From contig JAKPRU010001193.1 of the NCBI GenBank assembly GCA_029557025.1, forward strand, positions 1 through 8,220: a stretch of DNA of 8,220 nt, written 5' to 3'. The position numbers and the translations under genes were made by a program. The stretch's first letter is position 1. The number at the start of each line of letters is the position of its first letter. The notes beneath the pieces were generated by a model, which was not told the DNA's origin, did not search any database, and saw only the letters and a program-made list of their open reading frames with translations. Shown here piece by piece: positions 1 to 6,181 of this stretch. The stretch comes from Candidatus Omnitrophota bacterium (lineage in GTDB: Bacteria; Hinthialibacterota; Hinthialibacteria; Hinthialibacterales; JAKPRU01).

Positions 1-600
1 CACCAGGCCGGCGATCTACTGCGGTGCTCCCTGGCCTACGCAGAAATCGCCGATGCCACACAGTTCCCTGACCTGACTCGCTCCGAATGGTCGTACTACT
101 CCGCCGAATACCTGAAAGCTCATATTCAAAAAGGAAATCCCGACGCGCCGATCAGCGATGCGGACCGGCAACAACTCATCGCCGCTTACACCAAGACGGT
201 TGAGCAGTTTCCCGATACGGATTTTGGTATCTGGGCGCGGGTAGAACTCTGTAAACTGTACAAACCGATTGACCCGCAGAAGGCCGAATCCTATCTGGCC
301 CAAGCCGTTGAACGCTATCAGAAATATGTGGAACAATTTAAGGATACGACCGATCCGCACGAAAAAGATATGCAACGGTTCTACAAAACCAAAATCGCCG
401 ATGCCTATTTCGCCGTCGAAGACCTGGATCGCGCCGAGAAAGCATTCCTCGATCTCAGGAAAACGTTCGCCGACGACCAGAATGTGGTGCAGTATTGCAA
501 TATGAAACTGAAATTCATTGAGGATATTCGGAATCGGGTATCCGGTTCCCCTGTCGGTGCAACAGCGGAACTCGAGGCCGCAACACCTGCCGGGCAATGA
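1..600 (+). CDS. TPR-like helical-repeat protein, C-terminal part
   Basis: The reading frame is open from the first base to a TGA at 598-600, so the 5' end lies outside the window and 199 residues are visible. The visible part is almost wholly alpha-helical and hydrophilic, with the tetratricopeptide-like spacing of small and aromatic residues. Examples are LLRCSLAYAEIADA near the left edge, YLAQAVERYQKYVEQF around residues 99-114, and YKTKIADAYFAVEDLDRAEK at about 128-147. The last is a good match to a TPR helix pair (A..Y....D...A). The final 25 or so residues are Ala/Thr/Pro/Gly-rich and probably disordered. Proteins of this kind act as scaffolds or envelope-associated adaptors, but no partner can be named. 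It is the only plus-strand gene and converges on the hydrolase gene with 4 bases between the stop codons. The existence of the gene is fairly sure; the function is unknown. Confidence 0.8.
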   Translation, partial: HQAGDLLRCSLAYAEIADATQFPDLTRSEWSYYSAEYLKAHIQKGNPDAPISDADRQQLIAAYTKTVEQFPDTDFGIWARVELCKLYKPIDPQKAESYLAQAVERYQKYVEQFKDTTDPHEKDMQRFYKTKIADAYFAVEDLDRAEKAFLDLRKTFADDQNVVQYCNMKLKFIEDIRNRVSGSPVGATAELEAATPAGQ

Positions 601-604
601 CAAT

Positions 605-3442
605 CTACTTGCCTGGAGAGTGAACCCAGTAGGGTGTCGCCACTTCGGGATCCGGGTAAATGGCTGCATTGCCCACCGCATCGCAGGCTTCCAGAAAATA
701 CATCATCCCCTCCGGAGCCGACGGAATACGACCGGTGTAGACATTCCCCTCGCCTGCCAGGACCTGGACCTCCCAGGGACGACTCGAGGGAACAGCCTTA
801 TACCACAGGCGGACCTTTTCCACCTTCGAGAGATCGTTGATATCAAACCGAAGGATCAGGTTTCCACCCTCTTGCGAAACCTGGCCGGGAGAATGGACAA
901 CATGCGGCGGCGCGTTATCGCTCGTGACAAACAGCCGATAATACCGTCCCCCCATCAAGGCGGGCGATTCCACATGATTTCCGGCAATCTCCGCCGAAAA
1001 GAAGTATTCGAGTAATCCCTCGGTCACAGAGTCTCCGGGAATCTTGACGACAAAGTAATTCGGCATCTGCACTTCCTGCGCATCCAGACTCTGTCCCTGT
1101 CCGGTACTGTTTCGATAACGGACTTTCACACCTCTCACCGGGATATTTGGCGGAAAACTCAGCTCCAGGGTCAGATCCTTGCCGGGCCGTGGATGATCGG
1201 GTCGCACATGGCCGAATGTCGGTCGCCAGCGACGACCTGTACCGAGTTCGTTCCATTCCTTCTCTTCCTGGTCGATTATACGACGGTTCTCGTCCGGCTC
1301 ATTGATTTGATTCAGCCAGTGGAACTGGGAGGTTTTCATCCGAAGCAGATCCGGGAAAGCTTTGTATCTTCGGTCCGTGACCAGGGAAAGCGCGGCCCAT
1401 TCTCGACTCGCTGATTGGACCCCTTCCTTCGCTGCCCACAGGTTCTGGTGGCTCCCGGTCAAACGATACATTCCGAGGCGGTATGCGCTTGTGGCCTTGG
1501 TGAGATGATAGGTACTCAGATGCCGCAGGGCTTCCACATCCAATTGCCAAGCCCGAATCTCCTTCCATCCTTTTCTCTCAAACGGAGTGGTGAGCACATC
1601 AGCCGTCCCCATTTTCGGCGCGGGCCGCAGGGTCATCACCTGCTCCAACGCGCGTTGGGACTGTGCCGCTTTTCCCGTCGCCTTCGCCAGAATCTCAAGT
1701 GGTGATTTCTTTCCGGTCGCGGTTCCTTCCACGCGAAGCGTGGCCAGCTCCAACAGGCTTTGGATTGTCGTTTCGTCCTGCGGCAGGGTCGATTGAAACT
1801 GCTCCGAAATGTTGACAGAGGTCTCCAATTCCGGGGCCGTGTTCCGACGATCCGGGCCAAGACAACTTGTGGCATAAATCGCCGGAACAACCTGTGACAT
1901 ATCGATCAACGCCTGCAACATCGAACGCGCCGAGGCCGTGGGCAAAAACGAAAAATGCCTCTGAAAACGGTGTTCCAGCGCTTCACGCGGCAGGTCCGGC
2001 GAATAAGCCAGGCGTCCCCACATCAACCACCAGTACCAATCCCGCTCGAATGTCCAGGTCCAATACGACAAATCCTCATAGGCCGTGTTGGTGTAGACAT
2101 CCGTAAGAGGACCATAAGCCCCGATCGGCTGAACAGTCATCCCAACCCCGTTCCCCAAGCGGCAGGATTCCACAACTCGGCGTATGGCTTCCGGGTCCCC
2201 CCAGGGAAAAATCCGATGCTCCCCGGAAGCCCGAATCTCATAGATCACATCGTAGTTCCGAGGCTGTGTCAGAAGATCGTCGTAGGTATACTGCTCCCAG
2301 CCGATGTACCGTCCGGCAGGAACCTGGTATGGCAATCCAAGAAAATCGCCGTTAAATTTGACCTCCACGGCGGTGGCGTTGGTATACCCCCCCGCGAGAG
2401 CCGCGATGTCATTGCGTTTGAGTAACCAACTCCGCATAATCAAAGGGATGCTGCCTTCCGCCCTCTCAATTGCCGGAAGCACATACCGTTGATAGAACAG
2501 CACCCCCCGTCCGGACTCGCCCACGCGGAATCCCGCACCGCTCAGTTCGGGACAGGACTGTAGGAGTTTGTCCCACGCTTGCGTGGAATAGGCTCCCAAT
2601 GTCTCCTCGGTCTCCCCTTGAGACGGGGCAGGATGACCGGGAGTCCGCCACGATGCATCGTAAGAAACCAGGAACACCCGAATCCCACGATTGTGGGCGA
2701 GTTCTATGATCCGGTTCAGCATCGCGGCGTTCTGCTCGGCCTGCAAAGCGCCCACTCCCACTTCGGGATACGATTCGACATACGTGAAATACGGAAGAAT
2801 ATTGTGCGATTGAGTACTGATTAAATCGTACACACCGTGCAGATCCAGAACATTGAATCGGCTCCGTGCGAGCATATCCATCCAGCCTTGCCAAAAATCC
2901 TCCGAATAAAACCAGGACCACGGGTCGTCCAGGGCCTGACGTTGAATCAGAAGCTGCGCACCGCGAACGCCAAGATACGGAACATGGACTCCATCCCGAA
3001 CCGCCTGGTAGGGGGCGTGCTGTGTGCCCGCACGGTCAATTTGCTCTGCCACTTCTTGCAGGCCGTACATCGCCCCGGCCGGGTCGGCTCCTGCAACCAG
3101 AACCTCGCTGCTCTCTCCCGCTTTGCGCACCCGGACCTCAAAACTCCCTGTCGATCCTGCCGAGATAGACAGATTTCTGGCAAGCGGATGCTCCGGCAGA
3201 GTGGCGCAATTCAGCAGGTCTCCCACGGTTACACGGAACACGCTGCCCCCCCCCGAAGCCTGAAACATGTCACGCACACGCACAACCAGACCCTTGTCGC
3301 GTAAAACTTCTTCCAGGTCCAGCACCCCGAAACGGATCGGTTCCGGCATTTGATCGTACAGATACAGGATTTCCGATTGCTCAATAGCGAAAACAGGGAA
3401 AGCCGCTATCCAGATCAAGATCAGCAGCCCAAGGCGTTTCAT
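605..3442 (-). CDS. Secreted alpha-glucuronidase/GH20-like glycoside hydrolase with C-terminal Ig-like domains
   Basis: A 945-residue protein begins at an ATG preceded by GGAGG with 5-base spacing (3448-3452). Residues 1-19 form a clear signal peptide (MKR, then a hydrophobic run ending VFA), so it is exported. Residues 20-140 look like the small alpha/beta domain that precedes the barrel in GH67 and GH20 enzymes, ending with the typical AGADPAGAMYGLQEVAEQI. Residues about 155-500 resemble a TIM barrel: RSRFNVLDLHG (193-203), RGIRVFLVSYD (252-262), FRVGES (305-310), VEVKFNGDFLGLPYQ (359-373), YDVIYEIRASGEHRIFPWGD (397-416) and the aromatic stretch at 459-480. E309, E360, E402 and E408 are candidate acids, but the catalytic pair cannot be assigned by eye. 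Residues 500-740 are mainly helical, and 745-945 form two beta-rich Ig/fibronectin-like domains. It probably acts on an external polysaccharide, perhaps one with glucuronic acid. The family call is by pattern only; it could be an uncharacterised hydrolase family. Confidence 0.6.
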   Translation of the reverse strand: MKRLGLLILIWIAAFPVFAIEQSEILYLYDQMPEPIRFGVLDLEEVLRDKGLVVRVRDMFQASGGGSVFRVTVGDLLNCATLPEHPLARNLSISAGSTGSFEVRVRKAGESSEVLVAGADPAGAMYGLQEVAEQIDRAGTQHAPYQAVRDGVHVPYLGVRGAQLLIQRQALDDPWSWFYSEDFWQGWMDMLARSRFNVLDLHGVYDLISTQSHNILPYFTYVESYPEVGVGALQAEQNAAMLNRIIELAHNRGIRVFLVSYDASWRTPGHPAPSQGETEETLGAYSTQAWDKLLQSCPELSGAGFRVGESGRGVLFYQRYVLPAIERAEGSIPLIMRSWLLKRNDIAALAGGYTNATAVEVKFNGDFLGLPYQVPAGRYIGWEQYTYDDLLTQPRNYDVIYEIRASGEHRIFPWGDPEAIRRVVESCRLGNGVGMTVQPIGAYGPLTDVYTNTAYEDLSYWTWTFERDWYWWLMWGRLAYSPDLPREALEHRFQRHFSFLPTASARSMLQALIDMSQVVPAIYATSCLGPDRRNTAPELETSVNISEQFQSTLPQDETTIQSLLELATLRVEGTATGKKSPLEILAKATGKAAQSQRALEQVMTLRPAPKMGTADVLTTPFERKGWKEIRAWQLDVEALRHLSTYHLTKATSAYRLGMYRLTGSHQNLWAAKEGVQSASREWAALSLVTDRRYKAFPDLLRMKTSQFHWLNQINEPDENRRIIDQEEKEWNELGTGRRWRPTFGHVRPDHPRPGKDLTLELSFPPNIPVRGVKVRYRNSTGQGQSLDAQEVQMPNYFVVKIPGDSVTEGLLEYFFSAEIAGNHVESPALMGGRYYRLFVTSDNAPPHVVHSPGQVSQEGGNLILRFDINDLSKVEKVRLWYKAVPSSRPWEVQVLAGEGNVYTGRIPSAPEGMMYFLEACDAVGNAAIYPDPEVATPYWVHSPGK
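2608..2642 (-). repeat. Possible repeat-derived segment inside the hydrolase gene
   Basis: The plus-strand stretch contains TCTCCCCTTGAGACGGGGC (2611-2629), which resembles the repeat at 6199-6239. Both share GAGACGGGGC (2620-2629 and 6216-6225), preceded by CTT(G) and followed by a GG..TG pattern. On the minus strand it encodes a Pro/Ser/Glu-rich loop (residues about 267-280, GHPAPSQGETEE) following what looks like a barrel strand. This is similar in sequence and frame to the methyltransferase tail HPSPVSKDGEG. It may be an insertion of the dispersed repeat or a chance likeness in a GC-rich loop. Confidence 0.3.
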
Positions 3443-3476
3443 GGCATCCTCCGCTTATCCGCCTGTTGTGTTGCAT

Positions 3477-3506
3477 TCCACAGGCCGGAAACCTGTTCCG
3501 GCCACC
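3477..3506 (+). repeat. Dispersed palindromic repeat, copy A
   Basis: TCCACAGGCCGGAAACCTGT at 3477-3496 matches 18 of 20 bases of the copy at 4918-4937. In this copy the strongest fold is GGCCGGAA (3483-3490) against TTCCGGCC (3496-3503), a perfect 8-base-pair stem with a 5-base loop. It lies in the leader of the hydrolase gene, about 35 bases upstream of its ATG. There is no T-run after the stem on either strand, so it does not look like an intrinsic terminator. Confidence 0.75.
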
Positions 3507-3529
3507 TGCTTCTCCCTCTCTCGCTGCGA

Positions 3530-3565
3530 GTGCCAATTGGTCCTATTCATCTCATTTGTCCCATT
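3530..3565. repeat. Degenerate 9-base tandem repeat, four units
   Basis: Four successive 9-base units at 3530-3538, 3539-3547, 3548-3556 and 3557-3565 each end in ATT. Units two to four share the pattern (G/A)TC(C/T)(C/T)ATT, for example GGTCCTATT and TGTCCCATT. The first unit is more diverged. On the minus strand the unit reads roughly AATRGGACN. The array lies between murA and the hydrolase gene and has no coding potential of its own. Confidence 0.6.
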
Positions 3566-3579
3566 CCCCACGGGAGAAC

Positions 3580-3595
3580 GAGGAGATTTCTCCTC
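3580..3595. repeat. Small perfect hairpin 3' of murA
   Basis: GAGGAG (3580-3585) and CTCCTC (3590-3595) form a 6-base-pair stem with the loop ATTT. It begins 7 bases beyond the murA stop on the minus strand. The stem is short and no T-run follows it in the murA direction, so it is recorded as a structured repeat fragment and not as a terminator. The surrounding text (CCCCACGGGAGA upstream, TCTCC downstream) is of the same style as the CTCTCC/GGAGA repeat family elsewhere in the window. Confidence 0.4.
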
Positions 3596-3601
3596 TCCGT
3601 T

Positions 3602-4888
3602 TCAATCATCCGCCCTCACAATGTTCGCTCCAATCTGCCTCAGACGGTAATCCAGTTTCTCATACCCCCGGTCGATCTGTTCGATATTCTGGATTACGCT
3701 TTCCCCATCGGCACACAGGGCCGCTATCAACAGGGCCATACCGGCTCGAATATCCGGGCTGGAGATAACACTTCCCCGCAGTTTGGTTGAGCCGATAATT
3801 ACCGCCCGGTGCGGATCGCAGAGAATGATATTTGCCCCCATCCCGATCAAACGGTCCACGAAAAACAGACGGCTTTCATACATCTTCTCGAATATCATCA
3901 CATAGCCTTTAGTTTGAGTGGCAATGACTACGACGATACTGGTCAAGTCCGCAGGAAACCCGGGCCAGGGCGCATCATCGATTTTTACCAGACCGTTGAG
4001 AACATCGGGTCGCACTTCCAGGCTTTGACCGGGCGGAACATGCAGCGCTCCATCCGTGCAGGTCACATCGATTCCGAGCCGTCCAAACTGGTACAGAATC
4101 ATCCGCAAATCTTCATAGGGAACATCTCGAATCAGGAGGTCACTGCCCGTTACGGCCGCCAGGCCGATTACACTGCCGATCTCGACATAGTCGGCGGCGA
4201 TACGGTGGGTCCCGCCTTCCAGGTCCTCCACTCCGTTGATGGTAAGCATGTTCGATCCGATCCCGCTGATCTGCGCTCCAAGGGTATTCAGGAACCGGCA
4301 GAGCTGCTGCACACTCGGCTCGCAGGCCGCATTTCGAATGATGGTCTGTCCTTCCGCCAGCGCAGCGGCCATCACCAGGTTCTCGGTCCCCGTCACACTG
4401 GCCTCGTCCATCAGGATATCGGCGCCTTTGAGACGTTGGCCGCACCAGAGATGAAACGAATCCGCCGAGGCGGAACAATGAACCCCCATCTGCTGAAATC
4501 CCAGCAGGTGCGAATCGATCCGCCGTCGTCCGATGCGATCTCCACCCGGTTGGGGAAATTGCGTTCGTCCGCACCGGGCCAGGAGAGGAGCCGCGAGTGT
4601 GATGGAACCCCGAATGCCGCGGGCGACATCTTTCGGCAGGGAGGTCGCTCCGATATGTTGTGCCTTAACCTTTACCTCGTGCGGTCCGATACGTTCCACC
4701 GAGGCCCCGATCTCCTCGAGCAGCTGCAACATACTTCGCACATCACCGATATCCGGCAGGTTCTCCAGGTGCACCTCTTCCCGCGTCAACAGGCACGCGC
4801 TCAATACCGGCAGCGCCTCATTTTTGTTCCCGGACGGAATAAACTCCCCGCCCAGCGGATTGCCGCCCTCGACAACGAAACGCGCCAT
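3602..4888 (-). CDS. murA: UDP-N-acetylglucosamine 1-carboxyvinyltransferase (MurA), Asp-type active site
   Basis: This 428-residue protein has the usual MurA length (about 420). MurA transfers enolpyruvate from PEP to UDP-GlcNAc, the first committed step of peptidoglycan synthesis, in the cytoplasm. Visible hallmarks are [15 protein letters not shown] (21-35, with the conserved Lys-Asn), [16 protein letters not shown] (90-105), [14 protein letters not shown] (114-127), [15 protein letters not shown] (167-180), [12 protein letters not shown] (304-315) and [13 protein letters not shown] (379-391, with the PEP-binding Arg). The residue matching E. coli Cys115 is Asp117. That replacement is known from natural fosfomycin-resistant MurA enzymes in Mycobacterium and Chlamydia. 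The ATG is preceded by AGGAG with 7-base spacing (minus strand, just above 4895), which supports this start. The GHMP kinase lies upstream and the hydrolase downstream on the same strand, each separated by a repeat-filled gap of 129-159 bases. Identity is very sure; whether another murA copy exists elsewhere is unknown. Confidence 0.95.
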   Translation of the reverse strand: MARFVVEGGNPLGGEFIPSGNKNEALPVLSACLLTREEVHLENLPDIGDVRSMLQLLEEIGASVERIGPHEVKVKAQHIGATSLPKDVARGIRGSITLAAPLLARCGRTQFPQPGGDRIGRRRIDSHLLGFQQMGVHCSASADSFHLWCGQRLKGADILMDEASVTGTENLVMAAALAEGQTIIRNAACEPSVQQLCRFLNTLGAQISGIGSNMLTINGVEDLEGGTHRIAADYVEIGSVIGLAAVTGSDLLIRDVPYEDLRMILYQFGRLGIDVTCTDGALHVPPGQSLEVRPDVLNGLVKIDDAPWPGFPADLTSIVVVIATQTKGYVMIFEKMYESRLFFVDRLIGMGANIILCDPHRAVIIGSTKLRGSVISSPDIRAGMALLIAALCADGESVIQNIEQIDRGYEKLDYRLRQIGANIVRADD

Positions 4889-4917
4889 GTCACCACTCCT
4901 GTGTCGCCGACGCCTTC

Positions 4918-4943
4918 TCCACAGGCTGGAAGCCTGTACTACC
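4918..4943 (+). repeat. Dispersed palindromic repeat, copy B
   Basis: ACAGGCT (4921-4927) and AGCCTGT (4931-4937) form a perfect 7-base-pair stem with the loop GGA, followed by ACTACC. The same 20-base start occurs at 3477 with two mismatches, and an inverted, diverged copy sits at 4992-5017. A run TATTTTT follows at 4944-4950, but no plus-strand gene ends here, so a terminator role is not supported. The element lies in the murA leader. Confidence 0.8.
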
Positions 4944-4950
4944 TATTTTT

Positions 4951-4990
4951 CCCTTTGCCTCAAGGAGAGGATTCGGGTAAGGGAATGTCC
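4951..4990 (+). repeat. CTC/GGAGAGG-type dispersed repeat fragment
   Basis: The stretch reads CCCTTTGCCTCAAGGAGAGG (4951-4970), then ATTCGGGTAAGGGAATG. This is the general layout of the copy at 6199-6239: a pyrimidine-rich left part, a GGAGA core, then a G-rich GGGT..GGG tail. Together with the two flanking CACAGG-type elements it fills nearly the whole gap between the kinase and murA genes. The relation is a visual alignment with many mismatches. Confidence 0.45.
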
Positions 4991-4991
4991 G

Positions 4992-5017
4992 GGTAGCACC
5001 AGCCTCCTGCCGGTGTT
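4992..5017 (-). repeat. Dispersed palindromic repeat, copy C (inverted)
   Basis: Read on the minus strand, the element is ACACCGGCAGGAGGCTGG followed by TGCTACC. It matches copy B (4919-4943) at 18 of 25 positions, including the final CTACC. It folds as CACCGGC against GCTGGTG, seven pairs including one G-T wobble. One A-T pair of copy B is a C-G pair here, with both partners changed, which suggests that the stem has been kept by selection or by spread of a structured element. It starts directly after the kinase stop codon. Confidence 0.6.
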
Positions 5018-6016
5018 CTATTTGATGACCTTCGGGACAATCAATTCCGCCCCGATTTCTTTGTACGCGTCTATCAACTTCTGCAACATTTCCGGCGTGC
5101 CGTCGTATGTACCGATCACCGCACCACCCGATCCCGCAAACTTCGAACTGGCGCCGACGCGGCGCCCTGTATGCACAAGACGAAGGTCTGCCTGGCGCAA
5201 CGGCACAATCGAGGCCCGCAAATCAAAATTCTCATTCATTAACTCCGAAAGCCGCTTAAAATTACCCTCCGCCAAGGCCTGCTTCGCCTCCACCGTGATC
5301 TCGGCAAAACGCTGCATCGCCCGCACCACGTCCGGATCGCCGCGACTGAACCGCTCGCGAAGATTGGTGTGTACAATCTCAGAGCCTTCCGAAAGATCCG
5401 TTTGATAGGCCACATAAAGCGGCGGCAGCTTCGTATGATCCAACTCCTCGTAGTATCCGTACCCCTGTCGCTGCATCAATTCACGGTTGAAATCCATGTA
5501 GACCAGCCCCTGGTATGTCTGGATCACCCGGTCCTGCAATCCGGCAGCAATACCCAATTCATCCACCTCCGCGCTCAACACCAGATTCGGCTGAATATGC
5601 TTTGGAATCTCCACTCCGAAAAACTGGCGAAGCGCTCGGATCGTCGCCGTGATAATCGCGCTCGATCCCGCAAGCCCGACACGCGCAGGGATGTTCGATT
5701 CGTATTCCAATGTAAAATTCCGGTCTGAGAGTTCGATGCCCTCCTGGTCGCAGTAATCCGCGAATCGCTTGATCGTGGCCATTATCAGTCGGACACCGCC
5801 GTAATAGCCGTTCTGATTGATGCACTCCCGGAGTGCTTTCAAAGACCGATAAACCGGTGTGTCGATCGCGCTGGGTTTGATTTCGAGATTCGCGGATGGG
5901 TAGCAGAGAACGCGGGCACGAAAGTTCCCTACGATCAGTGAAATGGTCTTACCGTAATAGCCATCGGAAGGATTGCCCACCAGACCCGCGCGCGCATAAG
6001 CGTATGTTTCTATCAT
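5018..6016 (-). CDS. GHMP kinase, glucuronokinase-like
   Basis: A 332-residue cytosolic sugar kinase. The three GHMP signatures are visible: ARAGLVGNPSDGYYGKT (8-24), the ATP-binding PARVGLAGSSAI (110-121) and the C-terminal KFAGSGGAVIG (292-302). GLQDR (159-163) supplies a likely catalytic Asp162. The pattern NPSD-x-Y-x-GKTIS-LxxGNF at the start, GYYGGVRLIMA (70-80), PNLVLSAEVDELGIAAGLQD (143-162) and GLVYMDF (170-176) strongly recall plant glucuronokinase. That enzyme phosphorylates D-glucuronate at C1 with ATP to feed UDP-glucuronate synthesis. The length (about 330-360 in plants) also fits. The ATG is preceded by AGGAG with 6-base spacing. murA lies downstream after 129 bases of repeats. 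A different sugar-1-kinase activity, such as for a heptose or another uronate, cannot be excluded. The family is sure; the substrate is an inference. Confidence 0.88.
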   Translation of the reverse strand: MIETYAYARAGLVGNPSDGYYGKTISLIVGNFRARVLCYPSANLEIKPSAIDTPVYRSLKALRECINQNGYYGGVRLIMATIKRFADYCDQEGIELSDRNFTLEYESNIPARVGLAGSSAIITATIRALRQFFGVEIPKHIQPNLVLSAEVDELGIAAGLQDRVIQTYQGLVYMDFNRELMQRQGYGYYEELDHTKLPPLYVAYQTDLSEGSEIVHTNLRERFSRGDPDVVRAMQRFAEITVEAKQALAEGNFKRLSELMNENFDLRASIVPLRQADLRLVHTGRRVGASSKFAGSGGAVIGTYDGTPEMLQKLIDAYKEIGAELIVPKVIK

Positions 6017-6181
6017 ATCGAACTCCTGGACATGAATCGAGCGGATGTAAAGTATGTCGGCGCCGAATCAGGATAAGACATGTTGCATCGGGATAGAAGT
6101 CCGGCACGGCCGCATTGCTGCATCCTCGACACCGCCGGAAAAAGGAATGAAAGAATCAGGAGAATCCATCAATCAGGCGAA
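6017..6181. other. Gap between methyltransferase and kinase genes
   Basis: The gap is 165 bases with no convincing ORF. In the minus direction a CATACT hexamer near 6050-6060 could be a poor -10 box, but no -35 box at suitable spacing matches well. No strong hairpin with a T-run was seen after the methyltransferase stop. Apart from the kinase Shine-Dalgarno AGGAG just above 6022, nothing here can be supported. Confidence 0.4.

Noticed and set aside
16..681. A 221-codon open frame on the minus strand opposite the TPR-like gene.
   Set aside because: It overlaps the end of the hydrolase gene and the TPR-like frame and has no recognisable motif. The plus-strand frame has helical TPR character and is open to the edge.
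4944..4950. T-run after the copy B hairpin, as a plus-strand terminator.
   Set aside because: No plus-strand gene ends upstream; the run is also separated from the stem by six bases.
3809..4996. A 395-codon open frame on the plus strand opposite murA.
   Set aside because: It overlaps a clear murA on the other strand in full, has no recognisable domain, and its composition (His/Arg/Gln-rich) is that of an antisense shadow.
6017..6181. Promoter for the kinase gene (CATACT-like -10 box).
   Set aside because: No matching -35 box at 16-18 bases; the match is no better than expected by chance.
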